This document shows positions 24,509-37,248 of a stretch of DNA of 64,000 nt, piece after piece. Made by a program: the position numbers and the translations under genes. Where the stretch lies: contig NW_020312081.1 in the NCBI RefSeq assembly GCF_002999335.1, forward strand, positions 124,001 to 188,000, written 5' to 3'. Source of the DNA: Cyclospora cayetanensis. Lineage: Eukaryota; Apicomplexa; Conoidasida; Eucoccidiorida; Eimeriidae. Each line of letters starts with the position of its first letter. Position 1 is the stretch's first letter. The notes under the pieces are model-generated. The model saw only the letters and a program-made list of their open reading frames with translations. It was not told the origin of the DNA and did no database searches.

Positions 24509-27500
24509 TTACATTTTACCATCAAAACCCGTAAACCCAGTGAGGAGGAGAGCGGGGAAAAAGGGCTTTTTCTCGATAGATGAGCACCAATTCCATGCGG
24601 AGGTAAGGCGGCCATCGATACAGCTGCCAGCATCAAAGAAATTATCCGCGCCGGAGCCGTCAAACGCGTGACGAAAGAAGTCGCACAAGATAAGCTTCCT
24701 GAAACAAGACGCCACACACCCGCATGCAGAGGCTGAGATGCCCTTGGCAGGACCTCCACAAAAAGGTGCAGAAGCGAACATCGCTCGCGCCATAAAAATG
24801 AACGAAAAGTTCAGCCGAAGAAAAAAGAAGACGCAGGAAGACGTCATGAGACCCTCAGAGCAGCCAAAAACGCACAAATACAGACACTATACACCACCTT
24901 GTGTAAACACAAACACTTGGAGGCAGACGCGTAGGGAGCATCCCAGCCAATGAACATCCAGCGCGGACATGTATGAATATGTCGATCTATACAATTTATA
25001 TATTTATGGATATGGACACACTCTGCACATTAGAAGACGAGTCAATGTTCAAGGAACGAAAATTAAAGAAAAACAGATCGCTAGACAGATAGATAGATAA
25101 TTAGCGCAAGATGGCGATGAGGGTCTCAAGAGACTGTTGCATGGAACCGCTGCGTGCTGAAGGGCAACACTAACAAAAAGCGGCGTGCAAACAACAAGCA
25201 GCCATAACAAAAACCCCACCAAGAACAACAAAATCAACTACTTTCGGCCTTCTATCGCAGAAAAAACTTTCCCACGCAGAGCGCTGCCATAAGGAAACAC
25301 AAGCATTCTTACCGTAGATTCTCCAAACCTCCAAACTGCTTGTCGAAATACACCTTGAGGGCGGGCTGCATATTGAGCTCTGGCAGCTTGTCGAGACACA
25401 AAACGAGAGGCCCCAAGATCCTTGGAACCTGAAGATACCCCATCAAGACAAATAAACACAAAAGACATCCATACATAACACACACAGACAGAGAAACACA
25501 ATAGACATACATACATACACACAGACATACATACACAAACACACATACATACATACATGTATATACACAGACAGAAAAAAAGGTATTAAAGAGGCCGACT
25601 GGTATCAAACGTGAGTGCCCGTATTGACCCCACGCAGAAGTCGCAGCCTGAAGGCCTTTGGTATGCAAACTTGAATCTCCTGCTCCGCCAGCTGTAAAAG
25701 CCGAAGGAGGCGATAAGCGAGTCGTCTATGTCTATCTCTCGCTATCTCTCTCTGTAACCCTGACCTTAGCCCTCTCAAAGAGGACCCCCTCCCCCATCAC
25801 CTGCCCTCACGCAAAACGCCGAACCATTTATGAGGCGCAGCTCACACCCCACCGCACCCCTCCTATACGCCTCGTACCTGCGTGTACTTGTCGATGAACA
25901 TAAGCGCATTAGGCACGTTGTTGTCTCCCAAGTGCACTACGGAGGAGCCCACCCAACCGCATGTCTGCCGCTGCACCCTCTCCAGAATGGCCCTCATGGC
26001 CCTCCCAACGCGGGGTGCCTCCTGTACTCTGATTTGCATGCGTCATCAATCGAACGTCACACACATTTACGTGTACCACCCATACACACACAGAGCGACA
26101 GCAAGCTGATCCGAGGGTAAGGAAGCCAGAGGAAGAGGGAGAGCCACCGCGCAAAGGCGGGATTTGCACGACTCGAATTCTATTACGCCCTCAAAATACC
26201 TGTTGAGTCCTTGCCCAGTATCTCGAAGTCTGTACGGGTTGTTTGACTGCAGCAGATCTGCCTCCGCCATAGCCCAGAGCAAAAACATCTCAGAGGAGAT
26301 CTCCCTCCACAGCGTCAGGGACTGCAAAACGTAGAGGTACTGCCGGCTGCAAGACAGCGAGCGAAAACAGGCAGTGTGATATATATGCACAGGTGCAAAA
26401 TACATCTCCTCGCTCATACAGAGGCCTCCTAAAACCTTGGCTTTAAGCGCGTTTCTACGCTTGGCGAATCATCAGCAAAACATTCCCGGCGTCGCTCTGC
26501 GACTCGAGAAGGAAAGGAAAGAGGCCAAGGCGAAAAATTGCGGAACGAGTGAACGTAAAAGGGGGGTAGAGGCATCATCAGACGGCATACACATACGCCA
26601 AAGAGTCATGCTTCAAAGCGCATCCACGACATGCTGTATGGATATATACATATATATACAAATACAGATGCATACGTGAAAGTTGATGAGTGCAGGCACA
26701 AATCCAGAGACTAAATGGTGGAAGGAAAGCACGCCAAAGCTTATGAGAATACACAGAAATCGACGGAGAGAGCGAAAGGGGGAGAACCCCTGTTGCCAGT
26801 GCTTATTACAGTAGCAATCCCAAGACAGAAAGCGGTAGCCTTAGAAGCAGGGCTGACCAGAGTAGGCTACCTGTGAGAGTGCGTCAGTCGAGAACCTCCG
26901 CTTCCATGGGAAATCGCCAAGGAGAACTCATCAGAAGGGCTGTCTGGCGAGAAGTATTCATGAAGGAACCTGCAATGAGCGCAGACACAAGCGCGATCTG
27001 CCAAGATTGCACCCTAGAAGTCTTGCTTGCACGCCAGACGGCATGCGGGTAATCGCGGCTTCGCCACTCACGGAGGTGAAGGAAGCTCACTCAACGCATG
27101 CATGCATGCAGACAGACGGACAGACAGCACCCAATACAGCAACAAAACAACGATAAAACAGCAGAAGAGCAGCAGCAAAAGGCAAAACAACAGCAGCAAA
27201 ACAGCGGCTAACTGAATCATCCGGTCGCACGGCCCTCTGCTGAATCGCAAATGCGTATTGTAATCTCCCAAAGAATACAGGCACTGCTCAATTTCTTCGG
27301 CGGTGAGGACGGAGTCTTCCCTTTCCGAGGATAAAACCAAACACGAGTTTTCAGGCTCCACCCGGGAGAACAAATTAAAGCCTATACAAAGCAAATAATG
27401 CACAAAAAGTAATCAAAACTTTGTTCCACAAGGGCGCTGCACGCACAACCCCCAGGAGAAAGGCACAAGGAATCCACCAAAAAACTTACGAAGCCCAAAG

Positions 27501-30317
27501 AGAGCTCTTTGCTTAGGAGTTTGGTTGCCGGCATATTTCCTGCTGAGGGCTTTAACGGCAGCCTCCTTCTCCTTAATCTCTCTGTCAATCTGACTCCTGC
27601 TCTTCTTTTCAGGCATAATTTCTGAGCCGCAGAGCCGCACAAAGCCAGTACCACTGAAGACTCCTAGGGAGAGAGAGAGAGTAAAGACCTTTCGGGGGAG
27701 CACTAATGTGCTGAAGGAATCTATTGATATTTATATATATTTATGTGTATCTCTATCTCGATCACTATCTTAGTCTCTCTCTCTTCCTATATCAGACTCT
27801 ATATATCTCAACCCCGCTAACCATCTCTAGTTGCTCTCAACCTCTCTCTCAGTAACCATCTCCAATTTCTCGCAACCTCTCTCTCAATATCTGTATCACT
27901 GTTAATCGGCCTCTCACCGCGAGTCGCAACCCGTACAAGAGGGTCTTTCAGCAGCGCCAAGCCGTTCTTCTTTGAAGCAAGCAGCGAGTACACCGTATGC
28001 ACTGCATGCACACCCCAAGCAACATGCATACTCTCCGAAATGTGGCTGCCACCCCACCCCCTCACACACACAGCTGCACTGGGGGTAGCTGAACAGGGGG
28101 CTGACGGCAATTAGTTGATGAAAGAAAGCGTACCAGGCGTGACGAGCTGAAATTGGAGGAGCTGCTGGATGTCGGGTTTTTGGCTGTCCATTAGAAAATG
28201 TATCAGCTTGCCGTATGCCGATCGCATGCGCTCAGGATTGAGGATTTTATAGCGCCTGCCGATTTCAAAGACGGCCTGGAAAAAAAGCGATTGCTCTGCA
28301 AAAGTCATTTCCTGCAGCAGTCGCTGACCCTCCTCTGCACGCATGCATTTCTCACATGTCACTACACCGATTCCTCATACCACTGTACACATTTCTCACA
28401 CGCCACCAGACAAACTTCGCACACACCTCACTACACAAAGTTCTCATACCACTATACACATTTCTCACACGCCTCCACACACAGTTCACATGCCGCTACA
28501 CGCATTTCCCCCTCGCCTCCACACACCTCACAGCTTCCACCGTGGGGTGTGTCTACGCTGAGGAAACAGCGCCTTTTCCTTCAGGCATTCAGACCCAGCG
28601 GCTATATATATATATATATATGTATATAAATATGTATATATATAGATGTATATATATAGATGTATCTATACATATAAATAAATAGAGGGCATGTGGGAAA
28701 TAGGTCTCTTTGCGCGCCAGCAGCTCTATCTATCTATGTCCATACAGCGACCCCCTCGCGTAGCAGAAAGCGGCGACAAGCGGATATACACCTCATCGCC
28801 ATCAACGCGCAGTCGTGTAAGGTGAGTAGTAGGTCGGTCCTACAACGATAGTGCTCGCCCAAAATGCCCCTCACCATAATCGTGTGAAACAACAAGGCCC
28901 GTAAGTATTGAGCAGACGAGCCGAATTTCTTTCACGATACGCCTTGCACGATTTGCACAAATGACGTCTGTCCGGTCGGTATATTCGGATACCTCCAGGG
29001 AACCCTCCAGCAAACGGAGGAAACGCCGCTCTGCAAGCGCAATCCACGGGAGAAATTTTGTCAAGCTCGTCCCACTGACGGGGGATGTGGGGAGAAGTAC
29101 ATGAAAGGAAGGAATGGGGGAAGAGGAGTGGTGGTGGAGGTGCAGAAGGAGGTAGAGGTGGCTGCCGCAGCGCAAGAGGTCTCAAGTTTAGACCCTAGAC
29201 GGAGTTTCACTTCTATCTCGCGCTGCCTTCACGCTCACCATCATATGTGAGTCTCAAAGGAACAAACTTTGCCAGATGGACGAAGCTATCTGCAGATAAA
29301 GAATCTCGAGAGTCCGATCTGTATGCCGCCGCTGCTGCTGCAGAAGCAGCAGCGGCAGCAGAAGCGGCCGCTGCTTCTGCCGCAACATCCGCTGCATCGC
29401 GCTCCGCTGCTGCCTGCTCTGCTGCTGCCTGCAGCAACACGGACCGCTGTCACACCTCCTATTATGATAGACGTTCCCAAGACGCTAGGTCAGGGCCGTT
29501 CATTGCCGCATAAACATTATATGTATGTAGATACACGTATATACATATATATACATATATATACATATATATATTTATATATATATGCCAAGCAGGATCG
29601 TAAAACATGTCTTTGACCGCAAGACTTCGCGCTGGCTTACTTGCTGCACTCTGGCAGCCACTTGCGGGGATGTCTCATTAAGAAGTTGATCGAGAGCCTG
29701 ACCCTCCAGCAGGCCGTCAATTACTGAGCAAATGGAAATCACAAGCGCACAGGAAGAGGACGAAGCCTCAAAAGGTCCTTGAAAGCAGCAGAAGACGCTA
29801 GAGGAGCACTTGCCGAAGCCAACAGGCAACAGGGTGTACAATGCGGGAAGAAAGAGACCCTTTATGTGCGCTTGCTGCAGTATTGCAACCTACACAGACC
29901 TCGGTAAGCCCAGCCTAGCGTATCCTAGCGTAAGCTAGCAGCACTTAAAGACGCGCAAAAAGACAGCAAACGCTACAGTGGGGGGCACAGCAAACCTGAG
30001 AGCAGCTGCCTTTGGGTAAGATTACGCAATACGGCGGTCTGGAGCTCGCTGAGGTGCTCGAGGCTTCTGTGTGCTTTCAGCCCTCTGGAGACTCCTGGCT
30101 GAGTCTGAGAATCCTCCTGATCGTCCTCTACGTCTGCTACCCGCTTCCCAATTTCTGCTGCGGCAGCATCGATGCTGCCCGTCAAGACCATGCCCAGCGT
30201 CCTGTTGCTGCTGCTGCTCCTGCTGTGGCGAGTAGTGTTGTTGGTGTTGTTGTTGCTGCTGGGGTTCGAGGAGGTTGAGCTGCACGATGCCTCAGAGCTG
30301 TTGTCGCTGTCGTCCAT
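24509..30317 (-). CDS. DUF2009 / UPF0652 family protein, 12 exons
   Basis: DUF2009 is a eukaryotic family without settled function. Twelve exons join in phase: 30317-29996, 29723-29641, 29028-28875, 28334-28134, 28001-27918, 27621-27490, 27381-27213, 26969-26871, 26346-26200, 25977-25878, 25428-25313, 24698-24509 (1797 bp, 598 residues). The first 70 residues are Ser/Asn-rich. Family-like blocks follow in order: [117 protein letters not shown] and the C-terminal [11 protein letters not shown]. The ATG at 30317 sits in AAGATGG. The borders of exons 1-3 are least certain, because exon 3 is placed on a CAGAG acceptor to keep phase. Introns carry many microsatellites. The family assignment rests on motifs I recall, not on a search. 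Confidence 0.82.
25440..25566. repeat. CATA/CACA microsatellite in DUF2009 intron
   Basis: Imperfect ACATAC and ACACAG units lie in the intron between 25428 and 25878. Confidence 0.8.
28368..28530. repeat. Imperfect minisatellite in DUF2009 intron
   Basis: Units of about 20-28 bp resembling ACATTTCTCACACGCCTCC recur about six times with substitutions, just upstream (in gene sense) of the exon 28334-28134 acceptor. Confidence 0.65.
28600..28682. repeat. TA/TATAGATG microsatellite in DUF2009 intron
   Basis: A (TA) run followed by TATATAGATG units lies inside an intron of the DUF2009 gene. Confidence 0.8.
29518..29588. repeat. ATATAC/TA microsatellite in DUF2009 intron
   Basis: ATATATAC units recur next to the donor of the short exon 29723-29641. 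A GCT/GCA triplet cluster lies nearby at 29330-29435. Confidence 0.8.
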
Positions 30318-30368
30318 CTTGACCGCTGAGGCTGTACGTATGCAGCTGCCGCTTTCGCGTGGTGGGGG

Positions 30369-30370
<2 letters not shown>

Positions 30371-30409
<39 letters not shown>
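30371..30409. repeat. (CTG)13, i.e. (CAG)13 just upstream of the DUF2009 ATG
   Basis: There are thirteen perfect CTG units on the plus strand. They lie about 54 bp upstream of the minus-strand start codon, so probably in the 5' untranslated leader or promoter of the DUF2009 gene. Confidence 0.9.
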
Positions 30410-30410
<1 letters not shown>

Positions 30411-31293
30411 CAGGGGCTCTGATGATCTTGCGGCAGATCGCTTGCCCCTTGCGTGTGCAGCAGGAGGGCGCCAGGCCGAGCTGTCACTGCAGTTTACGCT
30501 CCAATTCCCACAGTGCTGCTGCTTCAGGCTCCGCTGTCGCCGCAGATGCTGCTGCTGGTGCTGCTGGTGCCTCTGCCTGAGCGGCTGCGCTTCTGAAACG
30601 GAGCGCTTACGCTGGATCGCAAAGAGAAGCCGAGGGCGAGATCGAGGTCTTCAGGAGGAAGGGGAAGGGGAGGAAAGGCGGCAAAGAAAGGGAAGAGCCC
30701 TTCCGGCTCACAAGGGGGGACTGCCTGCGGAAGGATTCATAGCCAGCGGCCGATTTGCCGCTGTTATTGCAGCGACAATCAAGCCGATACCGCTGGTGTA
30801 ATTACTGCTGCCGCGGTTGCCGCTGCATATACAGAGCGCTGGCGCATGGCAGGGTGCTCGAGAAGATGAAACAATATTTAGAATTTGCATTGTCTCAATG
30901 CCAAAAAAATCCAGACACTGCAGGAGCTCAACGGGCAGCAGCAGCCATTACCGAAGCAGCAGCAGCCGCCACAGCAGCAGCCGCCGCCGCTGGATTATCC
31001 AAGGAGCAGCAGTGTATCTCTGTTGCGCTCTTGCCAATATGTCTAGTGCTGCTTTAAAATTTACATTCGTCCCGTATCGTATTAACAATTGTTATTCCTG
31101 CTCGATTCTGTGTGTGGTATTATTTTGGGGGCGTTTTCCACCATCTGAGTTGAACCGAACCCTCTCTGGGGTGTAGCACTGCAACATGGTGTGTGCCCAA
31201 TTCCAGTGGAAAGTGGCCACATTTATGAGCATTTAATAAGGGTTCTTGCATATTTGGGGGTTTAAACTTTTTTGATCTCGTAGGAGAAAGCGA
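30410..31293. other. Divergent intergenic region, triplet-rich
   Basis: This separates the DUF2009 gene (-) from the gene at 31294 (+). GCT/GCA-type triplet clusters create Ala-, Leu- and Gln-rich open frames on both strands, for example at 30172-30801 and 30755-31057. None shows a domain, so I do not call them genes. Confidence 0.5.
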
Positions 31294-32544
31294 ATGGCGG
31301 AATCTCTATCTACTACAGGTGGGTGGGAGGGGGGAGGGGGAGAAGGGGGTAGAGGGGAAAACGGCGGAGAGGTGTCTGCCTCTTTACCCTGCGCAGTAGT
31401 AGCCGTCGCTCTTCTCCATTGGGCTATGCGGGGCCGTCGCGTCTATAGGTGGCTGCGTTTCTCCTTCCCAAACCCGTCGCGTGTGCTTCCTCCGCGAAGC
31501 TACCGCTTGCGTCTGCCATGGTTTCCCCCAAGCGCTCTTGTGTGTGTAGCTACGCGTGCTTCTGCAGAAATACCCCGCCCGGTCTTTTTCCGGCGTCGTA
31601 TTAGCAAGGTGCACCAAGGATCAGGCTCGAAGTGGCCGCTTTCACCAGCAGCATCAGCAGCAGCCACATGTGTTGCAGCGCACAATGCCCAACCGGCTTC
31701 GTTCCCTTACTGTCTGAGTGAGCACACCACGAGTGACGCCGATTACGGGTGCAGAAGCAACGCTTTCGACGGCAGCAGCAACAACAACACAGGCAGCAGA
31801 AACTGCAGCATCAGCGGCAGCATGACGCCTCAACAGGCTGCGGGAAGACATACACCCTCAGGCTCGTCGATATCGGCACAGCCACAAGATTTTCCAGCCT
31901 CAGCAGATGCAGCAGAAGCAGCAGAGGCAGCAGATGCAGGATTTGAACCTCGAACAGCAGCAGTAAGGGCCGCACTTGCCCTGTGCAAGAAGAAAGCGGC
32001 AGGCAATTTCCCGCCGAAAGCGGCCTTAAGAGGAGCACCTGGCTTCCTGCGACGCTGCATGCGAGCTACAATATGCACGCTGTGCGTGTCGAAGCTGCAG
32101 GGGTGCCTGCTCCTGCTTCTTCTGCTGCAGCAGCTAGTTCTTTTTGGCATGTTGCTGCAGCGGCAGCAGCTCCTAGAGCAACGGGATGCAGCAGAACAAC
32201 AGGCACAGGCGTATCAGCTCGCCTACCAGCAGTATCGCCATCACCAGCTTAGCAGTTGGAGATCACGGGCTGGCTTCAGACAGCAGGAGAGCCTTCAACA
32301 GCAGGAGACGCGTCAGTGCCGCTGCAGCCCATGTGGCCGTGAGCAGCTCTCCGAGGCTTTCATCGACATACGTGATCGCTTCAAGCACACGCAACTGGAA
32401 GTACATGGAGGCGTGAACGCTATGTTGCAGCGTATAGATACTGCAGCTGCTTCCCTTTCGGATACGTTCGAGGAGGCACAGAGACTCCCGTGGAAACAGC
32501 TCCTGGACGACAAACTCAGTGACCTGCAACAGCCCACCTTCTGA
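31294..32544 (+). CDS. Unidentified low-complexity protein with one membrane segment
   Basis: This is a single open frame of 416 codons starting at AT-rich upstream sequence. I do not recognise the family. After a Gly/Glu-rich start come basic segments, then a Ser/Asn/Ala-rich stretch from CAG and GCA triplets (about residues 110-230). A strong hydrophobic helix follows at about 268-290 (GCLLLLLLLQQLVLFGMLL), then a Gln/Arg-rich predicted coiled coil (about 291-345). The C-terminal 70 residues look non-repetitive and amphipathic (AFIDIRDRFKHTQLEVHGGV), which argues that the frame is real. A run of 13 C residues begins 12 bp after the stop. Some N-terminal sequence may be intronic or non-coding, so the true start is uncertain. 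Confidence 0.5.
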   Translation: MAESLSTTGGWEGGGGEGGRGENGGEVSASLPCAVVAVALLHWAMRGRRVYRWLRFSFPNPSRVLPPRSYRLRLPWFPPSALVCVATRASAEIPRPVFFRRRISKVHQGSGSKWPLSPAASAAATCVAAHNAQPASFPYCLSEHTTSDADYGCRSNAFDGSSNNNTGSRNCSISGSMTPQQAAGRHTPSGSSISAQPQDFPASADAAEAAEAADAGFEPRTAAVRAALALCKKKAAGNFPPKAALRGAPGFLRRCMRATICTLCVSKLQGCLLLLLLLQQLVLFGMLLQRQQLLEQRDAAEQQAQAYQLAYQQYRHHQLSSWRSRAGFRQQESLQQQETRQCRCSPCGREQLSEAFIDIRDRFKHTQLEVHGGVNAMLQRIDTAAASLSDTFEEAQRLPWKQLLDDKLSDLQQPTF

Positions 32545-34535
32545 GGCGTGCAGCACCCCCCCCCCCCCGTATCACCGGTTCTGCAGCGCGTTTAGCGAAG
32601 CGCGTTTAGCGGAAAGAAAAGCGCCATCCATTTTAACTGACACTATATACAAGCGATCCGCCTTGCTCTGCTGCATGCAATAATCACAATGCGCTGCACG
32701 AATCCGTTACGTAAAAGTCGCTACGGATCGAATGGTGAGGGTTACGAGACGCATCGGCGTCATGGTGCCGCTCACACCTATCGTTTGCTGCTCTTTGCCA
32801 GAGATTTCTGCTGCCCTTCTCATGGGGCAGACGTGTACAGCAGAATACCCTTTCGAGCTGTGTAACATTCAGACCATCCCAACCTCCTTGGAAGGCTTTC
32901 AGTTTTTGGGCACGAGAGGCGTCTTTGCAGAACCTTGTCTTCTTACGTGATTTTGAGCCTGTACTCTCCTCCCGCGTAAACTACCACTATTAACGGGGCC
33001 AAAGATGCCATTCTTATTCTTCTGTACGAGGCGTAGCGTGCGATGCTCCATCTTAGATCTCCGGGGGGCATAGATCGCTCCAGACTCAATGCAAACTTAG
33101 TTGTATATTAGTGCGTTACTTGATACAAACTTGATTGTATGTCACTGAGCGGGCTTTGCAAAAAGCTGCCCATGTTCCCCGCCTCCACCCCTCAAGCTCC
33201 AAATATGAGAGGAAAAGACTGCCAAGGCGCGCGTGGCTGCACCTTCCAGCATGCGCAGCTAGCTGCTGCACCTTGTGTTTAGTGCAGACAAACGCACACA
33301 GCACTGCGTCATGGAGTATCGTGCCAAGCGGCCTCTTCAGTACCTAATGGTCACAAGTATACAAACGCATAAACCTTTCCATTTCTCCTGTTTAGCGGCT
33401 ATGCCTCCCTCCAGTGTAGGCGAAAGTTTTGAAGTGAATCTTAGCGCCACTCCGTATTGTACGGTACGTGGCGGGCTGCGCGTGCAAACGAAGCCACTAT
33501 AGATGGGGGGCTTCCGCATCTCGAAAAGCGCAAAGTTCGGGAATGTAATTATTTTTTTCGCCCGGAAAAGCGTCTTGTGTGGTGATGCTTGGTGGCGCGT
33601 GTAGATTCGCGGTGCCGTATCTGGGGATGCGCGAGGCGACATCAATCTCTGGCTCACCGCTGTGTGCGAATTTCATGGGGCTGTCTTTGTAGGACGGTGT
33701 ACACACGCATGCACACACCTGAAGATCTACTTAAAACAAAAGCTTTGGTGGTTCCACATAGGTGCCTTAGTCCTCCTACCCACGGTGTGTCCCCTGTAGC
33801 CACGCACTGCCTCGCTACTACTTTGTTCGGCGATGGAACAGCCATCTAAAACCCTATGTCGGTACTTCAGGCGCGCGTTTTGATGAGCACTAGCTGCTAG
33901 CTGATCAGCGCCCGATCCGGTATGCAATAAAAGAACCATAGCAGTCTCTACGGGGTGCTGGGAATGGCGTTCACAGCGCTTTGTTGCAGGAAGAGCGGTG
34001 AGCGATTTCGTACGCCGCTGGTGCGAGATCAATGAAGGATCACCACTAGCCACAAGAAGTACCACACAGAGAAGCCGATTCTCCACTAGGGGTATTTTTT
34101 TAGTCCGAATTGGGAAGCGTCGTGTCTTTATCATGGAAGCAGAACACACGACGCCCAGACTTTCGCGCGCGACATCGCCCACCAGTACAGCTCAGTAGAC
34201 AAGCCCTCTACACGATCGGAAGATATGCACGCGTGGACGCATTCGCACATCGTCATGAAGCGCTAGGAGAGACGAAGCACTAACAGAGGAGGTGAGGGGT
34301 GGCAGCCGCAGCTCTACCCCCGATGATCATGGGAAAAACTGGGGCTGCCACCCCTCAGCTCCTCTGGCCAGTCCCGTTGATTCTGGAAGCTCTCACTCAG
34401 CGCGTAGCGCGCAGCGCAGAAATAAGTGCGGCTCCAACAATTCGTATATTACTCTTCTCCCTCGTTTTTCGCCCGTTCGCTCGTCTGGAAGATCAAGCAA
34501 GTTTTGTCGTTATCGTATTCTCAGTTCCCGCCGCG
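32545..34535. other. Intergenic, no gene supported
   Basis: A poly-C run (13 C) lies at 32556-32568. Short overlapping frames, including a minus frame at 33727-34182, carry no recognisable motif. This should contain the hexokinase promoter, for which I see no specific element. Confidence 0.45.
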
Positions 34536-37196
34536 ATGTGCCCGCTCTCGACCGCACAGTGCGCAGAGGTATGCCGAGCCCCCTATCCCTCTACCTGGTA
34601 TTTTTCCTTTCTGCGTCATTCAGACCAATCTGGTACACGAAGTATGTCGTCGCTAAGCGAGTGACACTCTATAGGGCTTCGTGCACGCCGCGTGGTTGTG
34701 CCATCGAGGCCCTCCGGCGCGGCTTCCCGAACCTAGTGGCACGACCCGCTGCTGTCTCGATGAATTTTCGCTCTTCCTGTACATGCAAAAGGGTTCAGAT
34801 GCATTTCTTGAACTGTTTAACGTGTCCTGACTGCGGTTTGTGTAGCGCGAATTGGCGCCCCTCAGACTGACAACGGAGAAACTTGAAGAACTCGCAGCGG
34901 CATTCAAGGATGAGATTATCAAGGTGATTAAAAACCCTGGATTAAAAGCCTCTTCCCCTAGGTTTGTGTGGTTGTTTAATGCCGATATTCATTTGACCAA
35001 GGCTGTTTAAAAGGCGCTTGTGGGTGAAAACCCCTCCCCGTGCTTCATGGTGATTCGCGGAGGCGTGGCGCTTCACAGAGTAGGGTGTTCAACTTTTCGT
35101 GGTGCAGGGACTTGCAATGCACAAGCATCATGGCCTCAAGTGGGTTCCCGAGGAATGCTCGCTCCGTATGCTGGATTCTTGTGTTTCCGTCGTGCCAACT
35201 GGACATGAGAAAGGCGTGTTCTATGCCCTAGACTTTGGCGGGACCAATGTGAGAGCTGTGCGCTGCGAACTGATGGGAGAAGGGAAGATAGTCTCCAAGC
35301 AGTCACTTAAGAAGTACGATTTACAATCTCTCCGTCTAGTTTAAGCGCGTTTCCCCTTGAAATGCATGAAAAGTATCGTTGCACGGTCGGTCAGGTGGGG
35401 GGCGCGTTCCTTCGGTGTTGCTTGACGGCCTTTCAAATTCTTGAAGCCTGGTTCCTGAAATGTTTATTTCTTCGTGCTGTTTCTCAGCTTGTATGAATGC
35501 GGAGGGGATGTGAATCTGATGGCTCGCGAGACATCTGCCTCACAGCTCTTTGACGTTTTGGCTGCCTGTGTCAGCGAACTTGTCGATGACCAGCAGCAAG
35601 ATAGGGAGGCATTCAACAAAGGACCGGGGTTGCTCGGATTTACTTTCTCTTTCCCCTGCACGCAGAGCGTGAGATAGATTTGAATCACAAGAGGATGAAT
35701 GCACAATACGTGCATCCGTAGAACGGCTTTGCCTATCGTTCATATCGTAGCCATCATTCACGGGTTAGGAATATTTCTTATATTCAAGTGGAGTTGCGTA
35801 TCTGTATTTTATTAAACCTCCTCGTGTACTTCCTGCCTGGGCGTGTGTTTTCAGGCTCTGGATACCAGTATTCTGGAGGCGTGGACGAAAGGCTTCAAAA
35901 CAGGTTATGACACTACAGATCCAGTGGTGGGACAGGATGTTGTGACGCTTCTCGATGCAGCTATTTTAAGAAAAGGACTAAACGTTAAATGCGCAGCCGT
36001 CGTCAATGACACAGTGAGTGTGCAAGCACTGCGAGGCTGCTCATATAGGATGGGAGCGTGTGGCTGAAAGCAACGCAATCGAGATGGATGCATGTTGTAC
36101 GATGCAACCGCTTTCGTGTTTTTCAAAGCGTTTTCCTTCGTGTAGGTTGTAGCTCTCCTTGTATCCGTTTTATTAGCGCATACAACACATCATCCTATTG
36201 CTGTGTTTTGACCACTGCGATTACGAGTTTTTGTGGCCTTCTCTTTCACTCATGTGCAGGTTGGAACTATGCTGTCTTGCGCCTATCAAAAACAGCCTGG
36301 TTCTCCTCCTTGTAGCGTGGGGGTTATCCTCGGCACTGGAGCGAACTGCTGCTATGTTGAGCCCGAAGCAGCGGCAAACGGATATAAAGGGCGCGTCATC
36401 AACGTGGAGTGCGGCAATTTCAATAAGCATCTCCCCACCACTTCTGTAGATACAGCTGTAGGTTTCTTTTTCGGTTGGAAATGGTTTCCAGTGCCGGCTG
36501 CAGGAACCTTTTGTGAATCTAACATGGTGTATGGTGCATGCACCTGCGAGTTCAGTTCGGCTTTCGTAGGCAAATTGCCTTCTTAGAAGAGCTGCAGTAG
36601 CCACACTGAGAATTTAGCACACTTTACGGAAACAGTGCAGCTAGATTTTTTCTGACGCATTACACAGGGGGTGCTGGTTTGGGGCAGTTTGTGTTGATCT
36701 TCAAGGCAGCGAAGTGCTTGTGTTCGCATCACGCAGTTCAAGGGAAACAGATTGGGGTGGGGTCTATGTGTGATCTTCTGGGTGCTTATTTTGCAGATTG
36801 ATGAGAAGTCGCCCAACAAAGGCGAGCAGCTGTTCGAGAAAATGATCTCCGGCTTCTATTTGGGTGAACTTGTCCGACTGCTCACTCTCCGTATCTTCGG
36901 AAACGCTGCTCCTGCAAAGGCAAAGTACGGCAGAAGCCTTGTGCGTGTACTTTGAAGTGGTGGTTCTAGTCTAATACCAGGTCTGAACGGCGTACCGAGA
37001 TTTAATCGTGTGTGCGTGTATTTGGTGCTTTGTAATCTAAAAAACTACAGGAGGAGGTCTACATACATGTGTTCTCTTCATGGGAACCTTTCCACGCCAT
37101 ACAAATATTCATCTTCATGTTTCATCTCGCATGACCAGCGGCATTCCTACTTGCTAATAACTTGTGTCAGCTTTAGTACAGGCATGATGTATAAAA

Positions 37197-37248
<52 letters not shown>

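Noticed and set aside
24236..24953. Plus-strand frames giving basic, plausible-looking peptides
   Set aside because: The minus strand of 24509-24698 carries the conserved DUF2009 C-terminus ([11 protein letters not shown]). The plus frames are its shadow, or intron, and cannot be joined with valid splice sites.
30172..31057. Leu-, Ala- and Gln-rich frames upstream of the DUF2009 gene
   Set aside because: They arise from CTG/GCA triplets and have no domain or splice continuity. The minus-strand exon 30317-29996 explains part of the region better.
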